DNA of 64,000 nucleotides from NCBI GenBank assembly GCA_022036555.1, contig CM039120.1:16314475-16378474 (forward strand), given 5' to 3'. Position 1 is the stretch's first letter, and the number at the start of each line of letters is the position of its first letter. The notes beneath the pieces were generated by a model. The model ran no database searches. It was not told where the DNA came from and saw nothing but the letters and a program-made list of their open reading frames with translations. Of this stretch, positions 43,341-53,872 are shown piece by piece. The translations under genes were made by a program, and so were the position numbers. This DNA comes from Microstegium vimineum (lineage: Eukaryota > Streptophyta > Magnoliopsida > Poales > Poaceae).

Positions 43341-44882
43341 ATGGACGTCGGTGGATCGAGTGGAGGTGCTAGAGGAAAGGGGACAAGGCAAAAGATCAGA
43401 ACTGTCAGAGGTGGCAGAGGAGGATCCAATGATGTACTGAATCCTAGGGAGAGGATAAGGTAGGAGAGTGAGCTCCAGATGGCTAGAAGAACTTTAGGGG
43501 AGGATATCTGTCCAGTGACACCCCCTGAACTGGGCATGTTTGATGGCTCTTTTCTTATTGAGCACCCAGAGGATGTTCTTGTTAGAGAGCCTCAGGACAA
43601 TCCCGCCAGAGACAGAGTCAGCTATCAGAATCAGTGGCGGTCAGTCCAGGAGCAAAGGGCCATCAATCCCTATGTTGTGCCTAAGGATATGAGGGTGGAC
43701 TATAGGTTCTGGAATGTCTTCCATTCCGACTATTACACCACCGTCCTCCTTCATGCTGCTAAGCCCAAGATCATCAAGATGAAGTATGTTGATTGGAAGC
43801 ACTTGGAAAACAAGGAAGATCCTATGTTTGACAAGGTCATTGATCAGTGCAGGCAGCTTGGTATGTATCACTGGATGACTTTTCAGTATAATTGGAACAC
43901 AGAGATCATTCACCAGTTCTATGCTACTTACTTTCTTGACAGAGAGGACTTTGTGATGCATTGGATGACTGAGGAGATGCACTACAGGTTGGACTATGTG
44001 TCCTTCGCTCGTCTTCTTGGCTTTGGAGAGGAAGACAGAGAGTGCTCTAATATTCATGATGAGAGAGGGATAACCATCAAGGAGATCTCACAGCTCTACA
44101 TTGAGCCTCAGTATGCAGATGGTCTGATAAAAGGATTGAGGAGTAAGTATTACATTCTGAACAACCTTTTCAGGACCACTCTCTATCCCAAGGTGGGATC
44201 TGCTTCAAACCTCTATAACACATCCAAAAATGTGTTTAAGGAGGATGAGGGAGGAGCACCACCTTTCTTAGTGGCTAGATTTTTATGGGATGAGATATGC
44301 ATTGCATCAGGAGATGCTAGAAAGCGGCTTCCCTATGCCCCTTACCTGATGTTCATCATTGAGATGGTGACTGGCCGGCTCTACAACAAGGATACAGTCC
44401 ATGAACCTTACAGAGTAGAGAAGGCCATTCACTCTGCAGCTGTTCAGGAGGTGAACACCCCTCCTAGAGAGAGCACCAGGGCAGCAGCCTCAGACTTTCC
44501 AGAGTCTTCTAGTGCAGCTGCTAGCAGAGGTAGGAAGAAGGGAAAGCTTGGTAGGATCTTAAATAAGATCTTTGCTCGCATCTGCTATACAAATGATCAC
44601 TCTTACCAGACCAGGATTGAGATCAGAGAGCTCAGAAAGGAGCAAGGGCTCAGACAGATTGACCCTCCTACTCCACCTCCAGAGCTCAGTGATGAGTCCA
44701 CCTATGAGCGTGATGATGAGGAGGAGGAGGATGAGGAGGATATTGAGCAACTCTAGTCTCGTAGATGCAACAAGCGTGCATCAGCTCCTGACACTCACTT
44801 CGCTTCAGCCCCTGATGATGATGAAGAAGACGAAGATGAGGATGATGATGATGATAATGATATGGAGGAGGACAGCGACTAG
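43341..44882 (+). pseudogene. Extra ORF downstream of copia pol (envelope-position ORF, plant transposon protein type)
   Basis: One reading frame of 514 codons with two in-frame TAGs (43461-43463, 44754-44756). N-terminus Gly/Arg/Lys-rich (GGARGKGTRQKIRTVRGG). Then a folded helical region: NPYVVPKDMRVDYRFWNVFHS, WMTEEMHYRLDYVSFARLLGF, YYILNNLFRTTLYPKVG, LVARFLWDEICIASGD, LPYAPYLMFIIEMVTGRLY; this resembles PF20167-like plant transposon proteins and the Athila-like extra ORF at 15586. Then Ser/Ala-rich and basic (RGRKKGKLG), ending in an acidic tail of Asp/Glu runs. No signal peptide or membrane segment is visible, so it does not look like an envelope protein. Function unknown. Confidence 0.65.
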
Positions 44883-45515
44883 CTTGTACTCTCTTTTCTT
44901 CTTGGTTCTTTTCTCTTTTTGGTGACTTGTTGCCAAAGGGGGAGAATTACTAAGTGAAGGGGGTACAACAATCTTTGACGGTCAAGGAGGAGCAGCTGCT
45001 AGTTATCTTAGTTTTTTTGTTTGTGAGATGAGAGAGCAACATGAAACTATATTTTTATAATATTTTCACTTAAGTACTTTATTTGTGTCATTTGTGGACA
45101 TGTACTATCTCATATATATCATGCTTGTCTTAGTATGCTTTTATCTTTTATTTATATCTCGTTGTGTGGCCGTGCTTGTACTTCCGCAGGCTTGCTGTCT
45201 GCAGTCAGGCCGGCAGTGCCGGGCTCTAGGCCGGCAGTGCCGGACTGCTCAACAGCAAGCTCCTCTGATTTGTGTTTGAGATAGGTACTTCTTCAAGTAC
45301 TTTCTTGTGACACCTTTTTCAGCAACCCACAGCAGCCATGGATATAGGGGGAGCCCCTACTTCACTCCAATATGTGAATTTTGGCCTTTCATGCCAAATT
45401 GGAAATTCAAATTCTCATTCACACATTTAGGGGGAGCTCCTACATCCATGACTTGCATCGTCTCAAATTATTATTCACTTTTGTAAGTTCTAAGTGTGTT
45501 GTCATCAATCACCAA
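44883..45515 (+). other. Non-coding region before the 3' LTR of the copia
   Basis: AT-rich with repeated GGGGGAG-type purine runs (44938, 45348, 45430) and one palindrome pair starting at 45210 and 45231, exactly 21 bp apart. Confidence 0.6.
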
Positions 45516-45527
45516 AACGGGGGAGAT
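45516..45527 (+). promoter_or_regulatory. Polypurine tract of the copia element
   Basis: AACGGGGGAGAT directly upstream of the right LTR, in the position that primes plus-strand DNA synthesis. Confidence 0.85.
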
Positions 45528-46786
45528 TGAAAGTGCAATCAAGCCCTAAAGTGGGTTTTGGTGACATGATAACATATTTAGGAAACTAATGAGACTTTGT
45601 GAGTATGACAAGCAGGTTAAACTTAAGGAGGTTGATGAACAGGTTGGCGGACCCCTCCAATTACAAAAGTGCATGGCAACAAGGTCAAAGCATTTAAATT
45701 CTTTTATACTTTGAATTTGAGTTAGGTATGTCGTACTATAAAGAGGGATTCAACACACATGCCAACAAGTAAACCAAATGCATTTCTATCCATATACATC
45801 ACCCTCCACATACATAGTAGGCAAAACAGCCAGCTATTCGAAGATCATCTTGTTGTTGTTTCTGCCAGGCCGGCAGTGCCGGGCTACAGGCCGACACTGC
45901 CGCGACTTGTTCAGCCTTTGGACAGTGAGAAGGTATTTAACACCCCCTCACTCCCTTCCAACGGCTAGTTCTACCATTCACTCATTCTTATTTCGCAAGA
46001 ACAGAAAGAGAAGCTCATCTCTTGCTCTCCCTTCTCCCTTGGTGCTCATCCACTCTCCTCCATTGATTTCCAATCATACTTTGAGAGATTGAGCCTCCAA
46101 CCTTTGAGAAGAAGCTTCTCCCTCAGATCTTCACTCCTACAAGCATTTGGTTTGCATGGTGGCCAGCGGTTTGAGTTCTTTACTCTTAGAGCTTTGCTCC
46201 TAGCCGGCTAGAGGTTGCCCTTGAGCTTGCCTCCTTCGTGTGGCAGCCTAGGGAAGTTTGTATCACCCATCATTTGCTAATACACTTCTCTCATCTCAAG
46301 GGTTCATTCTCTTGACTTGAGACCGAGGAAAGAGCTAGCCTTTGTGGTGACCTTGAGCCTTGTGTGGCGCACCTCAACAACGTGGACGTATGCAAGCCTT
46401 GGTGGCGAGCTGAACCACGGGTCAAATCTTGTGTCACCATGTGCTTGTTACTTTACATTCTTATATCTTATGTGCAAGGTGATTTCTAAAGTTTGGACCC
46501 GATCTACTTCGTGAGTGTGTTGCTACCATCTTCAGGTGGTACTAGAGGTTCCTTACACCTCTAGGAAGGTTTCTATTCAAGCACAATTTCCATTATAGCT
46601 TTACATTTTGAATTGTGCTAGATTCTGTTTGGTGACCAGCACTGCTGCCCAGAGACCAGCAGTGCCGGCCACCCTGGCAGTGCCGGCCTCAAGCCCGACA
46701 GTGCCGGCCTCCCTGCTAACAGAAAGTTTGCACTTTATTTTTAAGCAGGTCTATTCACCCCCCTCTAGGCCAATCAGGTCCTTACA
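45528..46786 (+). repeat. 3' LTR of the copia element
   Basis: 1259 bp, very similar to 34940-36205. Palindrome pair starting at 45870 and 45891, and the row of four at 46636, 46656, 46674 and 46695, the same spacings (20, 18, 21) as in the left LTR. Most palindromes here are closer to the consensus than those in the left LTR row. Confidence 0.95.
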
Positions 46787-47235
46787 ATTCTGCATCTTTC
46801 GCAGCCATATTATTTTACATCACATCAGTTCCCACGCCTTCAATTCTTCCAGCGAAACCATGATCAGGACCATCGGCGTCAATTCCTCCAGGTTGTTGTG
46901 TATCGTGTACTAACTAAAACTCACCGTCAACAAACATATCTGGACCATCGGTGTCGATATTTGCACGGCCAACAGTTGTATAAGGCACAGAGCTCTCCTC
47001 TCCATGCTTTGTCCAAATCAAGTAATCTTTCATAAATCCTCGGCGGATAAGATGAGAAAGGATTTGTTGATGGTCATCAAATACTCTCACATTTCTGCAG
47101 TCCATGCATGGACAATGTATGTGTCTTCTTTGTTCTCCAAGCATGGTTCTTAGCAGCATCAATAAACTTATGAACCTCGGGTATGTATGATTCATCTAGC
47201 CTTGACAAATTATACATCCAAAATGACCTCTCCAT
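46787..47235 (-). pseudogene. N-terminal part of the CACTA transposase, separated by the copia
   Basis: The minus strand starts at ATG 47235 (MERSFWMYNLSRLDESYIPEVHKF). A 2-bp loss near 47126 shifts the frame into HCPCMDCRNVRVFDD and HLIRRGFMKDYLIWTKHGE, the transposase-associated domain with its Cys pairs. A second short piece (46890-46787) runs into the copia target site and continues at 34939. Before the copia landed this was one gene with the part at 31777-34939. Confidence 0.8.
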
Positions 47236-47996
47236 CGATCAATACCTGACTTGAAGGAAATAAAAAAAATAAATGAAGATCAAAACCTCCCCCTTAGAGT
47301 TTATTAGACACTAAGTATCATTGATGAACATTAACACAACATTGATCAATGAAAACAAGTAAATATATCTAGCATAAACTAAATTAAAAAGAAAAAATAA
47401 AAATAGAGCAAAAATGTGGCTCAAATTGGCATCAACATGACATGAATAAACTAAGAAAACAAACTAGGTATTCTTCTCTCTCACTCATGATGAAACCCTA
47501 GATCCAAAATGTGGCTCAAATTGAGCAAAAATGAGCTAAATGAGGCAATAGGGACATAAATTTAACTAACCTTTTTTAACAACCTCCTTCCAAGAAATGA
47601 AGATCAAAACCTCTCCCCTTGTATTTTGATAAATGTCCCCTTGTCTCTATAAATGAAGATCAAAACCTCCCCTTAGAGATACGGGTAAGCCATCCAGTCC
47701 GGACGGGTCATCGCTGCCCTTCTGTTAAAAGCATTTGATACGGGTTATATAATGCAATAAAATGATATTTATTTTTGAAAATACAACACAGTGTCCCGCG
47801 ACCGCGGCTGGCCCCAATGTCGCCCTGCGTAGACCCTCACCCTCCTTGGACAATGGACCTCCCCATCTCCTCTGTCCATCGGAGGATTCGCAGCAGCAGC
47901 TCTAGCCTGCAGCTCGCCTGCTTGCTGCTCGTCGGCCGGTGACAGACGAGGGCAAGGGGCCGGTCACAGACGACGTTGCGGCGACGACGACGGTTA
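47236..47996. other. CACTA upstream region and unassigned sequence
   Basis: AT-rich, with AATGAAGATCAAAACCTC repeated at about 47272, 47599 and 47661; probably CACTA 5' sequence up to about 47690. From 47780 base composition changes to GC-rich genic-type sequence. No CACTA terminus found. Confidence 0.4.
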
Positions 47997-48004
47997 ACGG
48001 CGAC

Positions 48005-48545
48005 CAGTGTTTACGAAACCGAACGGTAACCGGCCAGTTACCGGACTTACAGCTCACCACCAGTTCGGTTTCGGTACCGGTTTGAATTCAAATTTCAAAT
48101 TTGAATTTCAAAAAATCGAAAAATCCTGAAAAAAATTCTAAAAATAGTTCATGATTTATAGAGTCGAATGGTGTAAAAAATTTTCAAATTGGAGTTCGTT
48201 TGCTATTTGTTTTGACGTGTACAAGTTTGAAAAAAAAAGAAAAAAACCGGCCGGCCCGTTAAGGTCTCATGCGGTTTGAATTTCAAGTTTGCTATTTGTT
48301 TCAAGAAAAAGAAAAAAAAGAGTAACCGACGGTTTAGGGCGGTTACTGACCAGGCTGGACGGTAACCGACCCTAACCGAACGGTTACCGTTCGCTGACCG
48401 TTTGCACTGCGTTGTTTGAATTCAAAATCCAAACCATTCAGTTTGGGAACGGTTTGGGCGGTAACAGTCGGTTACCGCTTACCGCCGGTTACCGCCAAAC
48501 CGCCAGTGGACGGTTCCCGCCGGCAAAACGGTAGCAAAAACCCTG
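48005..48545. mobile_element. Non-autonomous hAT element, 541 bp
   Basis: Ends CAGTGTTTACGAAACCG and ...GTAGCAAAAACCCTG; flanks are the perfect 8-bp target duplication ACGGCGAC (47997-48004, 48546-48553). Both subterminal parts are dense in CGGTTAC/GGTAACC words in both orientations (for example 48030-48048 and 48350-48500), probably transposase-binding sites. The centre carries the symmetrical GAATTCAAATTTCAAATTTGAATTTC. No coding capacity. Confidence 0.92.
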
Positions 48546-48553
48546 ACGGCGAC

Positions 48554-49440
48554 TCGGTGGTTGGTGGGCGGCTGCAGGCGATGATTGGGAATTTAGGGAT
48601 CCACGGGTTGGGCTACGGAAGGGCTGGGCGAGAGTATGCGACTCCGCGGTCGGAGCTCGGCAAGACCACTGCTTCGGCGAACTAGGATACGGGTAGGTCC
48701 TAGGCTCAATCCAACTACACGGCCGGGTGCGCGAGGTCGAGGCCAAACTCGACGGCCGGCCCCTCCACGCGTCACGAGGTGACCCGAGATGCCAGGGAAC
48801 GCGGCGGCATGGGGATGCGGCGGTCCGGCGAGGCGGAAATCCTGGTGGAGGTCCCCCTAGCTTCTTCTACGGCGCTTGCGTGGCCGGAACGGAGCCTCCC
48901 CATGGCGGAGCCTGGCCAAGGCGAGCGCGGCGGCGTGGTGTAGAGGTAGAGGCGCCGGCGTTCCCGAGCGTGGAGTGCTCTGAAAAAAAACCCATTTTTC
49001 GTCCAGGTTCCAGCGCCGCGGCGTTGCTTGCCAGCTCGTGCTCGCGCGGCTCGCCACTCCAGCGTTCCCCGGCGCCGGGGTTAGGGAAGAAGTGGGGGTC
49101 CGGAGGGTATGGGGCGAGCTCGCCGGTAGCTGGGGTTTAGAAAAACGGGGGCTTTGTAATGTAGAGAAATCTCTCTCCCTCTCGCCTCGCCTCGCCGTCG
49201 GATTTTAGGAACTCGTGGCCGGCAGGACTTGATTTGCTGTACTAGAAGGAGCCGGCGGGCTGGGTAGGGGATTTTTTGTGTTCATCTCTCACACGTACGC
49301 TCAAATAGAAGGTGGGGGTTGCGGCTGGTACGGTGTTCCGTACGAGCGCGCCTAATCATGATTAAGGAATTTAATAATGCAACAGAAGCCACTGGGTGGT
49401 TAGGTCTTTGTTAATTGCCCAACGGTCTTTGTTAATTAAG
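48554..49440. other. GC-rich region upstream of the peptidase-like gene
   Basis: CpG-rich from 48554 to about 49250. ORFs on both strands (for example 48727-49140 plus, 49057-48857 minus) are Arg/Ala/Pro-rich and show no domain. It could be a promoter/first-exon island of a gene truncated by rearrangement. Nothing firmer can be said. Confidence 0.35.
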
Positions 49441-49463
49441 TGGATCCAGGTGGTGCATGGGTG

Positions 49464-49470
49464 TATATAT
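49464..49470 (+). promoter_or_regulatory. TATA box of the peptidase-like gene
   Basis: GTATATATGG about 270 bp before the ATG at 49738, followed by a CT-rich leader (49530-49700) with few ATGs. Position suits a plant core promoter. Confidence 0.5.
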
Positions 49471-50802
49471 GGACATCTACTCTCCAAAAGGCTCAGCCCA
49501 TCACAATTAGGGTTATCGTACCCACAACCATCCCGAGCCCTTCTGTCGCCGCCTCCACTTCTCCGTTCCTCCCCGCCGCTGCCTGTCCCAGCCACCACCG
49601 CCCGGAGGCGCACCTCCTGAAGCTTGCCCCAGCCTCGCCGCCACCTGCTCCAGCCACGCCGCCGCCCGGAGAAACGCCTCCGTCCCTAGCGCCGATCTTG
49701 CTGTGCTGCCGGCCTGCCGCCTCCGGTTGACGGCGGCATGGCCCCGAAGAAGCCACCGAAGATGATTGGCCCCACCACCGGACAAGGTCCTTCTCGTTCT
49801 GCATCTAAGGCAAAGACCAAGACCAAGACCAGGAGTGCGCGCCGCCTTCTGGAGCCTCCACAACTACCGGCTTCTAATTCAGGTAAGATGTGTGTCAGAA
49901 CTAACTTGCTGGCTACTGTGAATTTGTTTAGGGTACCAAATGAAAATAGTAAAGTGAGGGACAGATTGATTCGATTGAGGAGGAGAATGAGGAAGATGAC
50001 ATGGACACTGATCCTGACATCACGAATGATGCCGACGACCTATAGGCTGTAGCTTAACCAAGAGTTATGACTTGCTCTTCGTGTTCTGTTGTTTAGTTCT
50101 AGTGCTTGTGTTTGTTCACTTCTGTTTAGTGAGGCTGAGACTTGAACTTTTGTTTTGTTTTTTTTTTGCTTGTGGTCTGTGGACATGAGCTATGTGTCTG
50201 TGTGAACGTGGCACTGTGTGGCAGCCAGACAAGCAGTGTGTGTTCTGGACTGCTTATGCACTTGATCAATCATCACACATGTTGTTTAAATAATTAAAAC
50301 TTGTGTCTTCGTGCATGTTGCCATGGTGCTATCAATAGTCCATTACAATTGCTTATGCAGTTATATTATGTCTATGTGGTTGACTTGTTGTATTGGGTTC
50401 TAATCATTATGGACTACGGGTCGGTGTTCCCGTTTTTTTCCTTTCGCATCCTGATCGGTATCGACATGTTTTCGCCCGAATTAGTTCATTTTCGATATAT
50501 CGTGATATCCTGTTAGTTCGTGTTTGTTTTCATTTGAGGCTTTCCAGGTTTTGATTTCGTTTTATATTCAAAAAGTAAAAGTGAAAAATGAGAAGGGGTC
50601 TATCCGGATCGCTTCTGACTGCTTTCGTCCCATGTGGTGTCTTTCTCGGTACATCCAGCCGTTGTATGGCGGTGTAGTGTTGCTTTTTTCTTTGGTACAA
50701 CTAGCTGATTATAAACGTCCATCTGATTGGAAGTTTGGAACTTTAATTCATCGGGTTGACTTCTCTCAATAAAATAGCTTGATTGGGTGGTACAATATTG
50801 TT

Positions 50803-51306
50803 GTATACAATGTTTGCTTAGAAACCCACTTATATGATTGCTAATCAACTAGTGGTACCGAGTAAAAGCATTACATGGGATATCTTTGTGCGGTCTCAGT
50901 GTTGCTCTTTTGAATTATCAAGAACTTGTTTCAGTGCAGCATACATCTTTTTGTTTCTCACTAGGCCACATTACCCCACCTACCTTTTTCTGTTACAAAA
51001 CCTCTCTACATGTTTGCATTGCCTCTTCTACATGAACAAGAGGCCATCTTAATAATGAGAGTATTTCAAGTATGCAATGTTTGCTTCTAAACATGCTTAA
51101 AGAATCTAGTATGATTGCTAATCAACAAGCAGCACTACCAGAGTAAGAACACTACACTGGATATCCTTGTGCAGTTTCAGATCAGTTCTATAGTGTTCCT
51201 CTTTTCAATTATCAAGAACGTGTTTCTGTTACAAAACCTCTCTACACGCTTGCGTTGCCTCTTCTAAACAGATAAGTGGAAATCTTATGAATGAGAGTTT
51301 TTCATC
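50803..51306 (+). repeat. Diverged tandem duplication in intron 1 of the peptidase-like gene
   Basis: Two units (about 50803-51070 and 51071-51306) share CAATGTTTGCTT, TATGATTGCTAATCAAC, TTATCAAGAAC, CTGTTACAAAACCTCTCTAC and TTGCCTCTTCTA in the same order, with many differences. Non-coding. Confidence 0.8.
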
Positions 51307-53107
51307 TGTGTGGCTGCATATTGTTTCTTGGTTATAGTTTTATATTGTTTCTTCTGCGCTTATGATGCCAAATTTTTCTCCTATGTTTTATTTCTAATAA
51401 AAGGGTTCTGCTTCAGTTATGAAGAGGAAGCGGAATGCTAAGAGGGGTGGTGGTGATCTCACTGGAAGTACTCAGAACAGAATAGTTTGCAAGGATGAAT
51501 GGTCCTCAGGTCTGCTAGATTTTCTTCTTTCCTGCTAGGTTTTTCCCACACATTTTCACAGCTTTATTTGATTATTCACAGTTGTCTTCATGTTTTATAA
51601 CTCTCAACTAGGTCACTTACTTGGGGACTCTAACAAAGATATGTGGACTGGGCTCAGTGATGAGATAAAATTATATTTGTCTAGAAGTGTTGCCTCAATT
51701 ACTTTGTGCGATGGTAATTATACATGCTTAGTCTTCCTAGCCTTCCAACTAATATATATTGCAACCCATACAGCTTTATATGATTTAAATTGCGATCTTC
51801 TGTAGGAGATACAATCTTATTTGCATGTTCGGGGATAGCTATGGAATGCCAGGGGAGCCACCTTACAAGGTTTGTGACTTCTGCAAGTTTGGTTAGAGCT
51901 CTCAATCTTACAAACGAAGACCATGATGACTTAAAGGTTGGTGCTGACAATCATTCTTTACTAATTTGTTTAGTAGATAATTGTATGCTCATTTCTTGCC
52001 TTGTCATTTTGTAGATTGAAGTCCGTCATGAAGGCAATGAAGTGTTTATGGGGTTTGTGGATGAATTTGATAAAGATCGTAACTTTGCTGTTGTCAATGT
52101 CCGTACTTTTATTGATGTTCATGTTGGGCTTTTCAACCATGCACGGGAAGCTCTACGCCAAAGTGAGGTATTAGTTGTAGGGCGTGACGTCTCTGGAGAA
52201 ATGATGGTCAGGCGTGTGGGATTGAATGTTGATTCAAGGGTATTTGAGGATGATGAAGATCTTGACTGTAAATTGCCCAAGGTACACTTGCATGAAGATA
52301 CAAGCATTCTATTCCATTTCTGTTATGTGCATGCTTCTGCTTCCGTTATTGCTGGCAATAATTTTTTTAATTTATATTTAACTCTTGTTCTATACAACTT
52401 TATTTTGTTCAAATGTAACCCCTGTTGTGTCTGTCAATTTTGTATTGTGTTATAGCCTTGGGAAGGTGGGCCACTTCTTTCTGTTGATGGGAACTTTGTT
52501 GGCATGAACCTTTTTTTGACTACGACTAGAGCTGTTTTCCTACCATGTGGCACAATTCTCAAGCATCTCAAGCATTACTGGACATCCCAGCAAAAGAAGA
52601 CTGGTCTTGCACAGTCAAAAGTTTTGAAGATTTCCAGGTATGTCTAATTGATGGGGAAGGGATATGGGATACTCTTGGAGATCGAGTTTTTCACTTTTTC
52701 CCAAAAAACATGGATTGGGAAGGGTTATGGAGTACTCTTGGTGATGCTCTTTGTAGCATGGCAGTAGAGACAAATAGTGTTGTTAACCGGTAACAAATGC
52801 ACCAGTAAAATCTTATTGATATCCGATACAAGTTTGCTACCATGAGCCATAACATGAATGAATACATAAAAAAGGAAAATATCAGGAAACTAATTGCATG
52901 ACGCTGAAGTTGTCTTCTGCCAGCAGGAACTACTCTGCTCTGTCTAGTTTTATCAAGGGTTATCAAAGATAACAGTGGGTTATCAAAGACAACAGTGTCT
53001 GCATCCACATGTTCAAGCTTATAGTTTATACCTTAGATCTAGTTTGTCCCACATCAAACACTGTATATACAACAGCCCTTCCCAGCACCTGAAAATCATG
53101 AGCACAT

Positions 53108-53872
53108 TCAGCAACTTCTGTTTCTTCGTTCTAGTTTTATTGCTTCGTAAGAATCCATAACCTCTTTGAATTTTGCCTCGGCAACCTCTGCCATAGTCAA
53201 AAGAGGAAGCTTCTGAGCATGTATGTAACCAATGGGTGTATTAGCCTTACATAAGGGACTGAGGGAACAAGGAAACAACATTTACCCTTATTATTTTGGT
53301 TTTGGTCTGGATGATACTCCATTGCTTTTCTCCTGAAAGCATTCTGTAATGAAATGATAAGAAAGTAAGCAAGACAGATAATTGCCCCAAAGCTTTAGCC
53401 ATCTAACATGACTAATGAACATAGAAATTTAAAGACCTGCGCACAACAGGGGATGATTGAAAACTTGGACAGGAGAATGTCTTTGTGGTTAGCCAGGCCT
53501 TGCTTACATGAATTATTTACCCTTAGTACAGACTACAGTGTAAATGATTATTCTACCAGCACATCAGAGATGCTTATAGGCCAATATCAATTTTCTGATA
53601 CAGACTACAGTGTAAATGTTTATTCTACCAGCTCATAGTTACCATTTCAGGGTTGTAGAGAGTAATACAGAAGTTCTGTACAAAATTTCAAATGTGCAAA
53701 CTTTAGTTCCCTTTTATTTTTTCAACTGTTCAGCAAAAAACTCAACTGCAGTTTGTACAGAATTGAACAAAGCATATTTCACTCTTCAGTAGAAAAATAT
53801 TCAGTAGGCACAAAATGAACAGGTAGAAGGCACGCCTTGATTTCAGCATCTGAAAATGGCTATGATCTTGAC
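53108..53872 (-). pseudogene. Antisense J-domain (DnaJ-like) gene fragment in intron 6
   Basis: Three minus-strand exons: 53872-53836 (SRS, stop, PFSDAEIK), 53343-53286 (NAFRRKAMEYHPDQNQNNK, with the HPD motif that stimulates Hsp70 ATPase) and 53187-53108 (EVAEAKFKEVMDSYEAIKLERRN, then a stop). Phases join exactly (0, then 1). The first exon has an internal TAG and a GC instead of GT donor. Together they cover helices II to IV of a J domain, with the C-terminal end of a short J protein. Helix I and any upstream exon are not found. It is thus a gene fragment copied with its introns into intron 6 of the peptidase-like gene; the carrier is not identified. Confidence 0.75.
53527..53633. repeat. 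Short direct repeat in intron 6
   Basis: A 34-bp word beginning TACAGACTACAGTGTAAATG occurs at 53527-53560 and 53600-53633 with one difference. It lies inside the intron of the J-domain fragment. Confidence 0.85.

Larger units (their letters stand above)
34940..46786 (+). mobile_element. Full-length SIRE-like Ty1/copia retrotransposon, 11.85 kb
   Basis: Two LTRs (34940-36205 and 45528-46786) start TGAAAGTGCAA and end CCTTACA, with the 5-bp target duplication ATTCT (34935-34939 and 46787-46791). Primer site next to the left LTR and polypurine tract next to the right one. Order: gag, protease, integrase, RT, RNase H, typical of Ty1/copia, then an extra ORF (43341-44882) as in the SIRE/Maximus lineage. 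Comparing the first 400 bp of the two LTRs by eye gives eight substitutions and one indel, so the insertion is fairly recent. Gag and pol nevertheless carry stops and shifts. It sits inside the CACTA transposase gene. Confidence 0.95.
28680..47235 (-). mobile_element. Large CACTA element with Ulp1-like gene, split by a copia element
   Basis: Low-coordinate terminus CACTAGTACAAAACC at 28680, followed by subterminal inverted words AGGCGGTTC/GAACCGCCTG (28700-28890). Genes run on the minus strand: TNPD transposase (47235 to 31777, interrupted by the copia at 34940-46786), then a Ulp1-like gene (about 30630-29157) near the terminus. This gene order is common in grass CACTA elements. The opposite terminus is not found up to 48000, so the element is truncated or ends unrecognised. 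The coding parts carry stops and shifts, so it is inactive. Confidence 0.8.

Noticed and set aside
43341..44882. Envelope gene in the copia element
   Set aside because: The position is right but no signal peptide, transmembrane segment or cleavage site is visible; better described as a plant transposon protein type.
35283..46707. CRISPR-like array from regularly spaced GC-rich repeats
   Set aside because: Repeats are 13 bp with 8-bp gaps, in pairs kilobases apart, in a plant retrotransposon; no spacer array.
47236..48004. Second terminus of the large CACTA
   Set aside because: No CACTA-type inverted end or matching ATG duplication could be found before the hAT element.
48489..49140. Plus- and minus-strand frames up to 137 codons upstream of the peptidase-like gene
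   Set aside because: CpG-rich, Arg/Pro/Ala-biased in all phases, no recognisable domain and no splice structure.
52649..52742. Short repeated phrase GGGAAGGGATATGGGATACTCTT as a coding module
   Set aside because: Two diverged copies inside intron 6 with no consistent frame or splice sites; a small intronic duplication.
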